Shown here: piece by piece, positions 10,478 through 23,400 of the stretch | Layout of the letters: every line of letters begins with the position of its first letter | Position numbering within the stretch: the stretch's first letter is position 1 | Assembly: GCF_030445035.2 (NCBI RefSeq) | Contig: NC_080677.1 | Coordinates: 5,332,001-5,396,000, forward strand | Direction: 5' to 3' | Source: Dasypus novemcinctus | Taxonomy: Eukaryota; Chordata; Mammalia; Cingulata; Dasypodidae | Length of the DNA stretch: 64,000 nt | Notes under the pieces: generated by a model | The model's input: the letters and a program-made list of their open reading frames with translations, nothing else | What the model was told of the DNA's origin: nothing | The model's database searches: none | Position numbers and translations under genes: made by a program

Positions 10478-12779
10478 TAAAAGTAAATTTTTATTGAAGT
10501 GTCTCAGTCGTACATGAGCATACCTAAACAATGAATGTATAGTAAAAGTTGTGAAATTACAAAACAAACATGCATATCATCTCCCCACCACCAACAACTT
10601 GCATTGTTGTGAGACATTTATTACAAACTGAAAGCGTCCTCAAAGTATTTTAACTATAGCCCATATCTTACATTTGGTGTATTTTCCCCCCATCCCACCT
10701 AATTATTAACATCATATATTAGTACTATATATCACTCAGGAGAAAATTGTCTCAAATTTGTCTTGTTAACCACTGTCCATCATCCACCACTGGCTTCCCT
10801 GTGTAAATAGTCCCATGCTTTGTACAATTCATTCAAAGTATACGTTTAGTGGCTCTTTGATCACAAAGTTGTGCTGTCATCACCTCAATTTTAGAATGTT
10901 TTCATTACTCCAAAAGGAAAAATCACATACCCCCTTTTACCCCCCTGTTGTCCTTACTATTGAAAAAATATCTTCTTGCCATTGCTGCAAAATATTACAA
11001 TATCACTTTTGTCCCTAAGTTATATTAGTTGTAATTTCCCCATGTATCACCATATTCTTAGCACTTTGTAAATGAAGAACATTCTTATATTTATATTAAC
11101 CACAATCTTCATCTACCACTGACATCACTATGTTATACCATTCCCTAGATCAGGGGTTCTTAACCTTTTTTGTTCCATGGACCCTTTTGCCAGTGAGGTG
11201 AAATGAATACTACTGTAATTTATTTATCGCATACATTCATAAGTGAAGGAAATGCTAGATTTCGTTAGAGGTCAGAGAAAATTAAGATAATAAATTGATT
11301 TATTTCAATTCAAGCTCACGGGCTCCCTGAAATGTTTCCATAGGCCTCTTGGGGGTCCATGGACCCCTGGTTAAGAACCACTGCCCTAAATGATTCTCTA
11401 GTTTCCTTTCAATTGACATTTACTTCTACAGACTACCCATTTCAGCTACAATCACGTTTATAAATCAGCAGTTAGTTATGGTCGGTATAACGTGTTCTCT
11501 CAACACTATTCCTTTTCACACTTTTATACTTAACCTTACTAATAATGCTGCATACATTAAGCATCACCTCCGATTTTCAACCCACCTTCTATTTCCTAGT
11601 AATCTATATTTTAGAGTTTACCTCAATGGGTTTACTCAGTGTTTTTAGTTCATATTAGTGAGACCATACAATATTTGTCCTTTCGTATCTGGCTTATTTC
11701 ACTCAAAATGCTTTAGGTTCATCCATGTTGCCATATGCATGTTTCTCTTACAGCTGAATAATATTCCACTGTGTGTATATACCACATTTTTTTAATCTGT
11801 TCATTGGTTGATGGGTACTCAGGCTGTTTCCATATTTTAACAATTGTGAATAATGCTGTTATGAACATCTGTGCAAATGTCAGTTCGTGTCCTTGCTTTC
11901 TGTTCTTCTGAATGTTTTCTTAGTAATGGGATTACTGGACCTGTATTCAGCTTTTTGAGGTACTGCCAAACTGTCTTCCATAGAGGCTGCACCGTTCTAC
12001 ATTCCCACCAAGAGTGAAGGGTGCTCCTGTTCCTCCTCATCCTTTCCAGCAGTTGCAGTTTTCTGTTTTTTTGTTTCTTTTTAAATAATGGCCATTCTAT
12101 AAGGTGTGAAATGGTATCTCATTGTGGTTTTGAGCTGTATTTCCTTAGTAGCTGGTGAGGTCGGGCATTTTTTCATGTGCTTTTTGGCCATTTTCTTTCC
12201 CCTTTGGAGAAATGTCTATTCAAATCTTTTGCCCATTTTTAAATTGGGTTGCTTGTCTTTTTTATGGTTCGATTGTATGATCTTTTTATATAACGATATC
12301 AAATCCTTATATGATTTCCAAATATTCTCTCCCTGATATCAAGTAAGCTGCCTTTTTTTCTTTCTTGACAAAGTCTTTTGAAGAACAACAGTGTTTTCAG
12401 GAGGTTCCATTTATCTATTTTTTCTTTTGTTGCTTGTGCTTTGGGTATAAAGTTTAATCTGCCTACCACAAGATCTTGAAGATGTTTTCCTACATTTTCT
12501 AGGAGTTTTATGGTTGTTGCTTTTATATTTAGGTCTTTGATCTCTTTTGAGTTAATTTTTAAATTTGGTGTGAGATAAGGCTTTTCTTTCTTTTAGATAT
12601 GACTATCTGATTCTCCCAGCACCATTTGTTGAATAGGCTTTTCTGGTCCAGCTGGGAAATCTTGACTGCCTTGTGAAAAATCAGTTGACTGTAGATGTGA
12701 GGGTCTATTTCTGAGTTCTGTATTTGATTCTATTGGGTCAGTCTGTCCATCTTTATGTCAATACCATGCTGTTTGTCCT
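10478..12779 (-). mobile_element. 5'-truncated LINE-1, antisense
   Basis: On the minus strand this is a LINE-1 3' UTR (about 10478-11640) and the C-terminal part of ORF2 (about 11640-12779). Plus-strand landmarks are GCTGAATAATATTCCACTGT, CAATTGTGAATAATGCTGTT, CTGCCAAACTGTCTTCCA and the GTGAAATGGTATCTCATTGT block, all familiar from antisense LINE-1. It is bounded by TGCTGATTAATTTT at 10464-10477 and 12780-12793, the target-site duplication. A hAT element (11151-11383) was inserted later. Reading frames are decayed, so it is not active. Confidence 0.85.
11151..11383 (+). mobile_element. Short nonautonomous hAT (Charlie-type) DNA transposon
   Basis: This 233-base element has 15-base terminal inverted repeats, CAGGGGTTCTTAACC at the left and GGTTAAGAACCACTG at the right (14 of 15 match). 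It is flanked by 8-base target duplications CCCTAGAT (11143-11150) and CCCTAAAT (11384-11391). Both lengths are hallmarks of hAT elements. It has no coding capacity and interrupts the antisense LINE-1, so it is younger than that LINE-1. The exact MER family name is not assigned. Confidence 0.88.
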
Positions 12780-13002
12780 TGCTGATTAATTTTAAGTCTT
12801 TTTCCATCTAAACCTTTTGAGTGTTTTGCTTATTCTCAGTAAAATAATTAAATAGCTAAACGAATTTAACTCATATTTAAAAGTTATTATTACCTGATAA
12901 ATGAAAAGTCCAGTATACTTCCTCCAGATTAGCAGAACGTTTTGGAAAATGTGTTTAAAGTATTATATCTTTGTTCTTTTCTTGATACCAGTCCTTTTTT
13001 AC

Positions 13003-13020
13003 CTTTGTCATTTGTTACAG
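13003..13020 (+). promoter_or_regulatory. FIGNL1: Splice acceptor of the FIGNL1 coding exon
   Basis: A pyrimidine-rich run ending TTTGTCATTTGTTACAG, with AG at 13019-13020, precedes the exon start AATTTCTAAA and the ATG 10 bases later. This fits human FIGNL1, whose whole coding region sits in the last exon. Confidence 0.75.
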
Positions 13021-13030
13021 AATTTCTAAA

Positions 13031-15067
13031 ATGCAGGCCTCCAGCTCTAGGACAGTGCACCTGAGTGAATGGCAGAAGAATTACTTTGCTATTACGTCTG
13101 GCATATGTACATCAGAACAGAAGGCAGATGCGTACCGTGCACAGATATTACGTATTCAGTATGCATGGGCAAACTCTGAGATCTCCCAGACCTGTGCTAC
13201 CAAACTCTTCAGAAAATATGCGGAGAAATATTCTGCCATTATTGATTCTGACAATGCTGAAACTGGCTTGAATAACTATGCGGAAAGCATTTTGATTTTA
13301 GCACGATCTCAGCAAACTGACAGTGGCAAGTGGCAGTCTGGATTGACAATAGATAATGTCTTCAAAATGAGAAATGTCCAGGAGATGATGCAAGCTGGCA
13401 AAAAATTTAAAGACTCTTTATTGGCACCTGCTGATGCATCAACAGTAATCCATAAGGAGGCCATTATTTCTGATTTTCCTAAAGTCAGTGTTTGTGAAGC
13501 TTCTGGAGAGGGTGACCTGTTGACTACCTCAGCTCATACAGAGAGGACCCAAAACACCTCAGAGAACATACCTTCTTCCAAGGGCCCACAGAATGCCCTT
13601 CTACCCGTGGTGACTAACGCTGCTAAGGCTTGTCCTACATTGTCATCGTCTTTCGGTGAATCTGCCCCTGCCAAATTCCATACCACACCATTATTTGGAC
13701 ATGTCAGAAAGGAAGATCATAGCTCTCCCAAAGCCAACATAGGACTGAATATGTTCTTATCTCATGCGTCTTCTTTTCCTTCTGGCTGTGGAAATGCACG
13801 GGAAAAGAAGGCTTTCTATGGTGCCAGCAGCAGCAGCACTGATGCCCTTTCCAACCCAATACTGACTAAGGCTTTTAGTAAAGTAGAAGCTAATGTCCAT
13901 AGGGAGGAGAACAGTCTGCCTACTTTTAAAACAGCCAAAGAACAATTATGGGTAGATCAGCAAAAAAAGTACCACCAACCCCAGCGCACTCCAGGGCCTT
14001 CATACGGTGCTGTGAAGAAGTCTCTGGGAGCTGGTAGGTCCCGAGGGATATTTGGAAAATTCATTCCTCCAGTACCTAAGCAAGATGGGGAAGATCCGAA
14101 TGGGGGAATGCAGTATAAGCCTTATGGGGCAGGGCCTGCAGAACCAGCACATCCCATTGATGAGCGTCTCAAGAACTTGGAGCCAAAGATGATTGAACTT
14201 ATTATGAATGAGATTATGGATCACGGACCCCCGGTAAATTGGGAAGATATAGCAGGGGTAGAATTTGCCAAAGCCACAATAAAGGAGATAGTTGTGTGGC
14301 CCATGATGAGGCCAGATATTTTTACTGGTTTACGGGGACCCCCGAAAGGAATTCTACTCTTTGGTCCTCCTGGAACTGGTAAAACTCTAATTGGCAAGTG
14401 CATTGCGAGTCAGTCTGGGGCAACATTCTTTAGCATTTCTGCTTCATCTTTGACTTCTAAGTGGGTAGGTGAGGGGGAGAAAATGGTCCGTGCACTGTTT
14501 GCCGTTGCAAGGTGTCAGCAACCAGCTGTGATATTTATTGATGAAATTGATTCCCTGCTCTCTCAACGGGGAGATGGTGAGCATGAATCTTCCAGAAGGA
14601 TAAAAACGGAATTTTTAGTTCAGTTAGATGGAGCAACCACGTCCTCCGAAGATCGTATTCTAGTGGTGGGAGCAACCAATCGGCCGCAAGAAATTGATGA
14701 GGCTGCTCGGAGAAGATTGGTGAAGAGGCTTTATATTCCCCTCCCAGAAGCTTCAGCTAGAAAACAAATAGTAGTAAATCTGATGTCCAAGGAGCAATGC
14801 TGCCTTAGTGAAGAGGAGATTGAACTGGTAGTACAGCAGTCTGATGGGTTCTCTGGAGCAGACATGACACAGCTTTGCAGGGAAGCTTCTCTTGGTCCTA
14901 TTCGCAGCTTACGAACTACCGACATTGCCACAATAACACCAGATCAAGTTCGACAAATAGCTTATGTTGATTTTGAAAATGCTTTTAGGACTGTGCGACC
15001 CAGTGTGTCTCCAAAAGATTTAGAGCTTTATGAAAACTGGAACAAAACTTTTGGTTGTGGAAAGTAA
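13031..15067 (+). CDS. FIGNL1: Fidgetin-like protein 1, AAA+ ATPase (complete)
   Basis: This intact 678-residue frame lies in one exon; the human protein is 674 residues. It is a nuclear AAA+ ATPase that dismantles RAD51 filaments and acts in homologous recombination and meiosis. The N-terminal half is mostly low-complexity and divergent. An FxxA RAD51-binding motif (FKTA) is at about 299-302 and a conserved FIPP at about 344-347. The ATPase domain follows: Walker A GPPGTGKT 445-452, pore-loop KWVG 477-480, Walker B IFIDEID 501-507, sensor-1 Asn near 550, arginine fingers within ARRRL 559-563, then the helical lid and a Vps4-like C-terminal helix. The start at 13031 has A at -3 and matches the human N-terminus. 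No stop or frameshift interrupts it, so it should be functional. Expression probably comes from the CpG island 5 kb upstream. Confidence 0.97.
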   Translation: MQASSSRTVHLSEWQKNYFAITSGICTSEQKADAYRAQILRIQYAWANSEISQTCATKLFRKYAEKYSAIIDSDNAETGLNNYAESILILARSQQTDSGKWQSGLTIDNVFKMRNVQEMMQAGKKFKDSLLAPADASTVIHKEAIISDFPKVSVCEASGEGDLLTTSAHTERTQNTSENIPSSKGPQNALLPVVTNAAKACPTLSSSFGESAPAKFHTTPLFGHVRKEDHSSPKANIGLNMFLSHASSFPSGCGNAREKKAFYGASSSSTDALSNPILTKAFSKVEANVHREENSLPTFKTAKEQLWVDQQKKYHQPQRTPGPSYGAVKKSLGAGRSRGIFGKFIPPVPKQDGEDPNGGMQYKPYGAGPAEPAHPIDERLKNLEPKMIELIMNEIMDHGPPVNWEDIAGVEFAKATIKEIVVWPMMRPDIFTGLRGPPKGILLFGPPGTGKTLIGKCIASQSGATFFSISASSLTSKWVGEGEKMVRALFAVARCQQPAVIFIDEIDSLLSQRGDGEHESSRRIKTEFLVQLDGATTSSEDRILVVGATNRPQEIDEAARRRLVKRLYIPLPEASARKQIVVNLMSKEQCCLSEEEIELVVQQSDGFSGADMTQLCREASLGPIRSLRTTDIATITPDQVRQIAYVDFENAFRTVRPSVSPKDLELYENWNKTFGCGK

Positions 15068-15768
15068 ATGGGGCACTTGGAATTAAAAGATGGCATCATT
15101 ATAGTATAGTCTTTCATTTTTTTCCATAGGAAGCTGGCAATTTCTTGAATTTGTACCTCAAATAAAAGGGAATAATAATAGCTCAAATTTATAAATAATT
15201 TGATATAGCCTATATTAATATAAGCCTTATTTGCCTTCCATTTATTACCTGATGTGTAAACCTATTTATACAAAATGGGAATGAACTGCCTTTTGTTTGT
15301 AAGAGATATTTCTTTTGAAGATGTCTAATAAAGGAAAAGGGAGCTCAAATTGAAACATTTTTTAAAACATGAAGATTGTACTTGTATATGAGGATGTACC
15401 TGATTTATATTCATCTTTTCTTTAAGAAAGATTTGGGTTTTTTTTTGAAGGTCACATGATGCTTACTACTTATTAGAAACTATTTCTTACTGTTTAAGTA
15501 AATTTAATCAAAAGCCATAGTGTGCTAGTTTTTTTTACTTTTGCTGTTTTGTAACCTCTTTTATAGTTTTCTTTCCTTACCAGAACTAATAAAAATATGT
15601 TCAGAAAGAGCAAGATATAATCTAATATCAGCTATCGTCACAGAACTGAAAGGTGAAGAATTTGTTTTTTTTTCAGGAGATATGTGATATTTTAAATTAA
15701 TGCTTTAACACTATCCAGGCTGTAATTTTGCTGTTATCCAAAAATAAATGTTTTCTGATTATTACGGT
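15068..15768 (+). other. FIGNL1: FIGNL1 3' UTR with several poly(A) signals
   Basis: AATAAA hexamers occur at 15161, 15327, 15588 and 15743. The last, in CCAAAAATAAATGTTTTCTG, is the best candidate for the main end, giving cleavage near 15765, because similar sequence ends the human gene as I recall it. The earlier ones would give shorter transcripts. The UTR is AT-rich and no repeat is recognised in it. Confidence 0.6.
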
Positions 15769-18700
15769 GGAGCATTTTGTTTTACAAATAATACATGTTC
15801 GTGTAGAAATTAGAAAATAAACAAAAGGATAAAAATCACTGCTATGCCACCACTTTGGGGAACACACTAATAACATTTCAGTGTAGACTCCTAGAGGTTT
15901 TGTTTTACAGAGGTATAGGATTAGACTGCATTTTCTCTCCTAGCCTGCTGCTTAAGGTACATCGTCATCATTTCCCAGGCTGATGTACTCTTACAGAAAC
16001 CTCTTCCTTCATAGGACTGCCTAGAATTCCTTTGCATGGATTAAGTCCTCTGCTAGAAAGCATTTAGGACAGGACGTCAGGTTGTTTACTGTCTTTTAAT
16101 TATTATAAACAAAAATGTTGAGTATCAAGTAATTAAATCTTTGTCATAGAGATAAATTTTGGGGGGTAAAGTTCTTGGATTAAAGAGGCTCTTAGCATAT
16201 ACTTGAAATTGTCCTGTGGGCCAGTAGTGCCTCTGTGTGTACCCCTGCACTGAATTAATGTTCCACTTCACCCGTACCATGCCAACACTGGGTATTATGC
16301 CACTTTTGTTCTTGTCAGCATTCTTTTCATTCAACAAAATGTATATTGAATGCCAGAGAGTGCTCTAGGTGCTAAAGGCAATGAAAAAGAGACAAAAATC
16401 CTTGCACTGATTGTAGGTTAAATTGAATTGTTTCTTTTGTGAGCAGTGCAATTGAAAATGAAATGGAATTTGAAACTTTTAGGTGAATTTTAACAGATTA
16501 TATTGTTTTGTTTACTATTCTTGACCTGACTTCTATTTTTTTGATATTTTAAAAGCATTTTTGTTGCAACTTTCAGTTTTTCCCTTTGAAATCTAAAATT
16601 GTTGTGTATTATCATTTGGATGTTATTATATCTTCAGAGTCTTAAGGCTTTTCACAGTATTTTTCATTACTGGTTTTGTCCCTAACCATTTCTATAGAAA
16701 CAACTCTAACCTTAGATTCCTGTGTATTGATACCAGTGGATTCTCTGCACTTCCTCTTTCCTGATATTTATTAATTCACTTTACAGATCATCCCTGCCCA
16801 CCTTAGATCTTGTAATTATTTTAATTATTAAGATTTATCAGTGGTTGCCCACTAGGAGTTATGCTTTTATTTTAACTCTGTAGCTTGATCATAATGTTGG
16901 TTATCAGTTTTTTCAACTGCAACTTCTGCGAGTCCTAACTTTAAGCTTCAGTGACCACTAACACAAGGTTGCTTCCCTTGCAAGTGAGATGCTAAGCCTG
17001 AAAGGAATAATTACAGGATATTTAAACATGCAAGGACAATTTGAGCCAGTGAGTCACTTGGAAGTTATTTTTAAATTGCACCAAATAGAGGACTTCTCTC
17101 AACCCTTTGGATTTGGAATATGTTTCTGAGGCAGTTGGGTAGGAAATTTCCTGGGATATTCACTTGAGGTGGTTTTTTTTCCCCTCTACACATGAATGTT
17201 ATGAATAAGCTTGGATTAAATTATTTTCTCCTGAGGGTTTTATTGGTGCTGCATGTCTCTAGCCATTGTTTGCTTCAGGGAAGTGAAATCTAACCTGATT
17301 TTCAGTATCTTTGGAAGTTACATTTCCTTTGCAGATTTTACACACACACAGACACACACTTTACCAGCACGTGTAGCTTTGTTGTGGAGGGAGGGTGCAC
17401 GTGCTCTGGCCACATGGACAGCAAATTTGGAAGGCAGCCAGGCAAGCCCTGGGGGAGGGCATTTCCAGGGATACTGCTTAAGCCATGGCTTTATGAAAAA
17501 ACATCTTTCTTAAAAGGATGGCATTATCAGGAATCTTGAATGCTATCTTTCAAAAAAGAGGACTGAAAAAAAAAAGAATTTTAGATTAATATGCCTATAG
17601 GGAGCCATTTAGTGTAAGTTACTATATTAACTATTAAGGCTCTGAGTTCTTAGAAGATAGGAATACTATGGAGAAAAAAGGGAAATAAATCCAGAGTCAG
17701 AAACTTGGCCACTGGTCACATTCCTGGGGCCTAGGATGAATTTGGGACATAATGCCAATAATTAAACCAAATGAAGATTGTCTTGATTTTGTCAGGAAAA
17801 TGATCTCAGGAGCCATTTGCCTCATTAACGAGAGGCGGCCATCTCCTGTGTTTTCAGAGAATTGCTGCTGAAATCCTTGGGAGAAAATCAACTAAGCAAG
17901 GCAGAATACTCTTAAGTTGTAAGAAATTGATAACCAACACACCAGCCCTGAGCAGAGGAGAGTCTAATCAGTGAAGTGGCTTGGGGATTCGCGAAGCACC
18001 TCCTGTAAGTTACAGCCTGGAGCCTCTCAGGAATGTCACCCTTCCTATAAGCTCTGTCAGCAGCTCGTGGGAAACAGTTTCTTTAAAATTAAAATTCTGC
18101 TTTCTGGAATTAGCTTCACAGAAGAAGACGTGGCTTTTGCTCTTTCAACAGCCTCCTGTCTTGTCAACTCAGTTGCTACAAATATGGACACTTATCTTTA
18201 GAAATTCTCAGTGTTCACTGTGTCACATTTTGTCACAGCCCAGCCTCATTCTGTCATCTAAGACCATGTGGTGTGAATGATACTATAGAAGATTCTGTCA
18301 AGAAATTAAGCAATATTTTATCTAGAATAATTAAAATGTTTAAGTGTATAAATAATTCCCTACCACATATCGAAGGAGCAACAAGTGTAGAACTGTATGA
18401 AAATAGAAATACTTGGAATACTACTATTGAAGCAATTTTCATTTTAAAGTGTCCCACAAATTGTCGATATTTTAAGTTTGAGACCCACAAAGTGTGTATT
18501 AAACATTTCATTTTTTGCTTATTGTATCATATCCTTATGTTCTTTTTAATACTTGGAGTAGATGACCTTATAAATGTTAATAAATAATCATGAAATAACT
18601 CCTTTAGAATAAATGCTAGATTTTTATTGAATCAATGTTGATAAAACATCTAAATATATGTATATAATAATATATATGCATATATATTAGATACATGTAT

Positions 18701-19309
18701 GTCCCATGCATATTAAGGTCAAAACAAACTTGGACATGCGCACATATATGCACAGACACCCCATCGATGTTTAAATGTGTCTCTAAAATGTAGGGACAAC
18801 CTTGAGTAAAATAGAAATAGGAAAGCAGATCAGAAATCCAAATCAGGGAGGTAAAAAGAAAAACAGAAAACCTGATAATCCAGCAAAGAGAGGAAAGTTA
18901 AAAAAGAGATGAAGAGAATAAATGCTTAATAAATAGAAAACATAAAATGTCATGAAAAAGACCAGATATGTCAGGGTTCATAACTAAATGTGAAGAACTC
19001 CTTCGTTAATAAGCCTCATGGATTAGAGAAAAAGTCAAAGTCTAATAATAAAACTTTATAAAATGAAAGAGAAATGTTTAAAATAAAGGAATAGGGAGAG
19101 GGGAACAGTAAAATGCTAATATAGTAGGAACACCTCTTCGTAATACCAAACAGAAGAGGAATCAAGGGAAAAGCAATAAGCTGGATGAAGAGAAATACTC
19201 TGTGTTGATTAAGAGTAGTGGTAGTCCTAAACCTTTATATGTTGAGCCAAAAAGCATCAAAAAGTAAAATTCGTAAGTAAAAATTATGAAAATATTAGCA
19301 AAGTTTTGG
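15769..19309. other. Intergenic segment after FIGNL1, no gene recognised
   Basis: Bases 15783-15900 resemble an antisense old LINE-1 3' end (AATACATGTTCGTGTAGAAA and following). Bases 16325-16410 resemble an antisense LINE-2 3' end. An AC-rich microsatellite sits at 17339-17360, and an alternating AT stretch lies at about 18645-18710. The rest is unremarkable AT-rich DNA. Confidence 0.5.
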
Positions 19310-19850
19310 AAATATTGATAATTCTACAATATTAGTAAAGGCTTGGAGAATAGGGCACTGTCATATACCTTGGAGAAGAGCATGGTTAAGTCCAGCCTTT
19401 TGGAAAGCAATTTGGCAGTAGCTACTGAAAAAATGATTCCACTTCTAGGAATCTATAATACATAAATAAGGTTCATTGTAACAGTAGTATATATTAATAA
19501 ATTAGGTAACCTAAGTATCCATCAGTGGAGAATGTTAATTCCATTCTTTGGGAATTTATGCAGTGGACTTAAAAAATGAAATTGATCTATACGCACTGAT
19601 AGGGAAGGATCTTCGAGGTGATCATTTAGTGAAAAATCAAGTTGAACAATATGTTTATATGCAAGTCAGTGAATACAAAGAAACTCAGGAAGATATACAC
19701 CAAGAGTTGAGTGCTTGCTTCTCTAGGAGTAGTACTTGGCGGAGAGAGGGACCTTCTGTATTTGATTATAAACACATTGTAGTTTTGCCTTTTTTGCAAC
19801 AATATCCATTTTGTAATAAGAAGAAGTCAATATAATGGTATTTTTAAAGT
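19310..19850 (+). mobile_element. Old LINE-1 (L1M) 3' fragment, sense
   Basis: The order of blocks matches mammal-wide L1M 3' ends: a GGAAAGCAATTTGGCAGTAG block, AAGTATCCATCAGTGGAGAA, a GCAGTGGACTTAAAAAATGA block, GTTGAACAATATGTTTATAT and GAAGATATACACCAAGAG. It is decayed and without coding function. Confidence 0.7.
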
Positions 19851-21765
19851 ATTAGCATAGCTTTCTTGAACAATTAAACAGTATTTTTTCTAGCCAGTAT
19901 GTTTACAAGTAATGGAGAGGAGAGGGGTAAGAAGTAAAAGTCCCTATTATAAATTTCTCTTAGAAAACATTATGCATTGCATTTGAAAAACGGGGCTAAA
20001 AGATGATGGCCAAACAAAATAAATCATTAAAAAATAGGTTGAAAGGCTCTATGTTTTGCACATATGTAGGATTGTATTTAGAAATAAACCTCTCAGAATC
20101 CATAGCATATAGTCATTCAACTCCAAATTGATCACAGCTAACAGAATAGCTGGGAGGCAAGTGCATATTTCATCTGCATTTTAAGAAACAATGTTCAGAA
20201 CCCCATCTTACAAAGGAATCTTTGAGCAAGCAACATATGTGCATAACATTTTATCTGTGAAGACCAAAGTGGATAAATTCTATTTTATCAGAGTTTGGAA
20301 TGCAGATAATGCTGAGCTCTCACATCTGGAAGAAATGGCATAGCTGTATATATGCTTCTGACCTAGGGGAACAATGCAACCCCAAATGTATGATAAGCTT
20401 CTGGAGACATAATTTCACAAAATATAGAAAATTGCTGTAAAACTAGGGCATGATTGCAATTTAAGGGAAATGATGCAGATAAATCTATTTTAATGGTTAA
20501 GCTTAGTAGATGCAAAATAAATATGTCAGTACCTCATTATTTATTCCTTTCAACTGGTGTAAATTAGACTGGAAAATGCACACAATATCCACTCTACAAT
20601 TGTACACATAGAAATGAAAAAAAAATTTTTTTCCAAAAGCATTTCAGTACTTTGGGGAAACTTTAGTCTAGAGTAATTTCAAAGGCTCTTTTTTAACTTT
20701 CTCTTTCAATTCCAGTACATACTCAATACACACTCTCTTGTGTACCTTTTGACATATTTGAGTCAGTAATTTCATTCAGCAAAAAAATCCATTAGTGACT
20801 GGACAGAGATCAACTTGATATCACTGCCAGACAAAGGGCAACTGATGATGAATATAATCCAAATACCCATAAAAGGCTGTGATGTCTTCTAACATTGTAA
20901 ATTTTGGTTCGTTGAGCAATGTTATTAAGTGGCGAGCGAGACTTGTCTGTCTCGTAGCCAAGGCAATAGACAGATTAGAAAGGGGAACTAAAAGTTAAAG
21001 TAAACTTTTATTACTCAACAATTCCCTAAAATTCTGCCCTACTTTCTGACTCAAGTCATACATCTTTACTCTAAGAAATGGGGAATTCAACATGGTGGTT
21101 CTTTTATTGGATTAAGTGTGCTAATTTATTTAAAACGTAGTAGGCAGTTTATAATGTTGTAGAGAGAATATGGCATTAATAAAAAGTAAGTAAGCAAGTT
21201 CCTTGGTAACTTAATAAATGATATTATCTAGCTTAAGACATAAACATATGTCCAGGCCTGGGGTCAAAGAATAAAACAAATTAAACTGGCTCTAATAGGG
21301 AGTAGAATTTAAAATCTTTGGCAACTTTGTCTCTTAATATTCTCTGTGTTTTATTTTCAGGAGATAATGTTACCTTTTTTAAAAGATTACTGTAAGGAGT
21401 AAATGAGAAATATATATTTGAAAATGTCAGGTATATGCTTGATATATGTTAAAATATTTTTATTCTTCCTTCCACGTTCCCTTTTTTCTCTATGTAGAAT
21501 GAATGTATTTTTCTTCACGTATTTGTTAAAGTTTCCTAATCAGTATTTAGAGAAATAAGGTATTTTAATGCCTTTTTAAGGAAACAACTAAAACTCAGGA
21601 AATTTACCTTAATAACAACCTCATCTAGAGGTTTTCAACTGGAGTTAAAAGTCTCCTTATGGATTCCTAATGGGAATTCCTATCACAGATTCTCCCTCTC
21701 TAACCATTAAAGAAATCCTAATTTTAAAATATGTTTTAATCCATATAATGAATTTAATTAACATA
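19851..21765. other. Gene-free AT-rich segment
   Basis: I recognise nothing here. Bases 20925-21010 hold a short GC-richer patch of unknown origin. Confidence 0.45.
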
Positions 21766-22470
21766 ATTAACATGATACATGCTCACAGAAGAAAATGTGG
21801 AAAGTACAGAAATGTATAAAGAAGAAGAAAGCATACACAGTTTCACAACTTAGCATATTTTGGGATATTTCTTTCCAGGTCTTTCTCTCTGTGCTTAGAC
21901 ACAAAGATGCAGTATATTTTTGTACAGCTAGAATTACACTGCAGATACAAGTATCATTTAAAACTTAATATTGGGAAACGGACTTTGGCCCAGTGGTTAG
22001 GGCATCCGTCTACCACATGGGAGGCCCGCGGTTCAAGCCTGGGGCCTCCTTGACCCGTGTGGAGCTGGCCAATGCGCAGTGCTGATGCGCGCAAGGAGTG
22101 CAGTGCCACACAGGGGTGTCCCCCGCGTAGGGAGCCCCACGCGCAAGGAGTGCACCCATAAGGAGAGCCACCCAGCGCGAAGGAGGGAGCAGCCTGCCCA
22201 GGAATGGCGCCGCCCACACTTCCCGTGCCGCTGACGACAACAGAAGCGGACAAAGAAACAAGACGCAGCAAAAAGACACAGAGAACAGACAACCGGGGGA
22301 GGGGAGGGGAATTAAATAAATAAAAATAAAAATAAATCTTAAAAAAAAACAAAACAAACAATACTATACTAAAGCAGAATTCCACCTGAATACCAATTGT
22401 TTGTGGTTGCATAGCCTTCCACTGAATGGGTATGCCATGCTTTACTCAACTAGTTCCCTAATATTGGACT
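21766..22470 (-). mobile_element. Old LINE 3'-end fragment, antisense, split by a SINE
   Basis: The flanks 21766-21972 and 22356-22470 read as one antisense LINE-1-type 3' region (ATACATGCTCACAGAAGAAA, TTTCTTTCCAGGTCTTTCTC, GGTTGCATAGCCTTCCACTG) interrupted by the SINE at 21973-22355. Confidence 0.5.
21973..22355 (+). mobile_element. Long tRNA-derived SINE (DAS-III-like)
   Basis: A tRNA-like head (GGGAAACGGACTTTGGCCCA, B box GCGGTTCAAGCCTGGG) is followed by a long GC-rich body with characteristic blocks such as CCTTGACCCGTGTGGAGCTG and CAGCCTGCCCAGGAATGGCG. It ends in an A-rich AAATAAATAAAAAT tail. It is nearly full length with many CpGs still intact, so it is young. The body is shared with the reverse copy at 34066-34507. 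Old open frames seen across it are accidental. Confidence 0.85.
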
Positions 22471-22726
22471 GTGGCAGAGGACAAGATTGAGGAAATTCTG
22501 GTAAGAACAGCAGAGAGCGATAAGGGCTTAAGAGAAATAGGCATTTTTTTCCTTTTACCTTCTGCACCTCAGTCCCTTGGGAATGTTAAGTGTTTGCCAT
22601 GAGTTAGGAGCCTGGGCATTATGTGGGAGCTTGTAAGAAATGTAGACCCTCAGGCCCCAACTCGGACCCACTACACAGAGAATCTACAAGATCCCCAGGT
22701 TCTTCTCTTTGTTCTTCCATATCAGC

Positions 22727-23400
22727 AGTTCTCAAAGTATGGTCCACAGACCTCTGTGGTCCCCAGGACCCACTCAGGGCTTTTGCAAGTCCTAAAGCCA
22801 GTCATTATTTGTTTTTTCCTGGGTTGATACTTGCAATGATGATGCAAAACAGTGGAGGATAAAACTGATGGCATTTTAGCATGAATCAAGGCAGAGGTGC
22901 CAAACCCTCCTAGTAAGTATCAGTGTATTCTTCCCTGCCACACATTTCCAAGGGAAAAAAAATGTTTAAAGCCAGTTGTACTTAAGAATGATCTTGACAA
23001 AGCAGCCAAACAATAGTTTTATTCTCTCCCGACCTGAGTGCGTACCTTTAATAATTTATGAGACAAAATGGGAAATCCACACAGCCCTTCCACAGCATAA
23101 CTGAAATACAGTGGTTTACCCGAAGAAAAGCACTGGTGCAGTTGTTTGAGTTATGAGCTGAATTAGTTGCTTTTTCCATGAAACTCCGTTTTTACTGGAA
23201 AGAATGACAGGTAAACTGTGGTTATTTAGACTCGGGCTTTTGGAAAGTCATGAATGAATGGCATGAGCCTGTTGCTTCGAGGAAAACAGCTGGCAGTGTT
23301 TTCTGGGAATAATAGGGTTCACATTTTCAAAGAAAAAGATTTCTGGAAAGCTTTTCTTTGCCATTGTAGGTTTGACAGCTTCCCTGTATTGAAAGGCTTT
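22727..23400 (+). mobile_element. hAT DNA transposon remnant with transposase-derived coding
   Basis: It starts with the hAT-like terminus CAGCAGTTCTCAAAGTATGG. The stretch at about 23190-23400 translates, with breaks, to sequence resembling hAT transposases of the Zaphod/ZBED/SCAND3 type: after a LWLFRLG-like part comes a frame from 23254 with LLLRGKQLAVF and FDSFPVLKGF. No right terminus is seen; the remnant runs into the LTR of the next element. It is an old, inactive fossil; the family name is from memory. Confidence 0.6.

Noticed and set aside
21954-22412. Minus-strand frames of 115-152 residues
   Set aside because: They fall across the SINE at 21973-22355; the related SINE at 34066-34507 yields similar chance frames.
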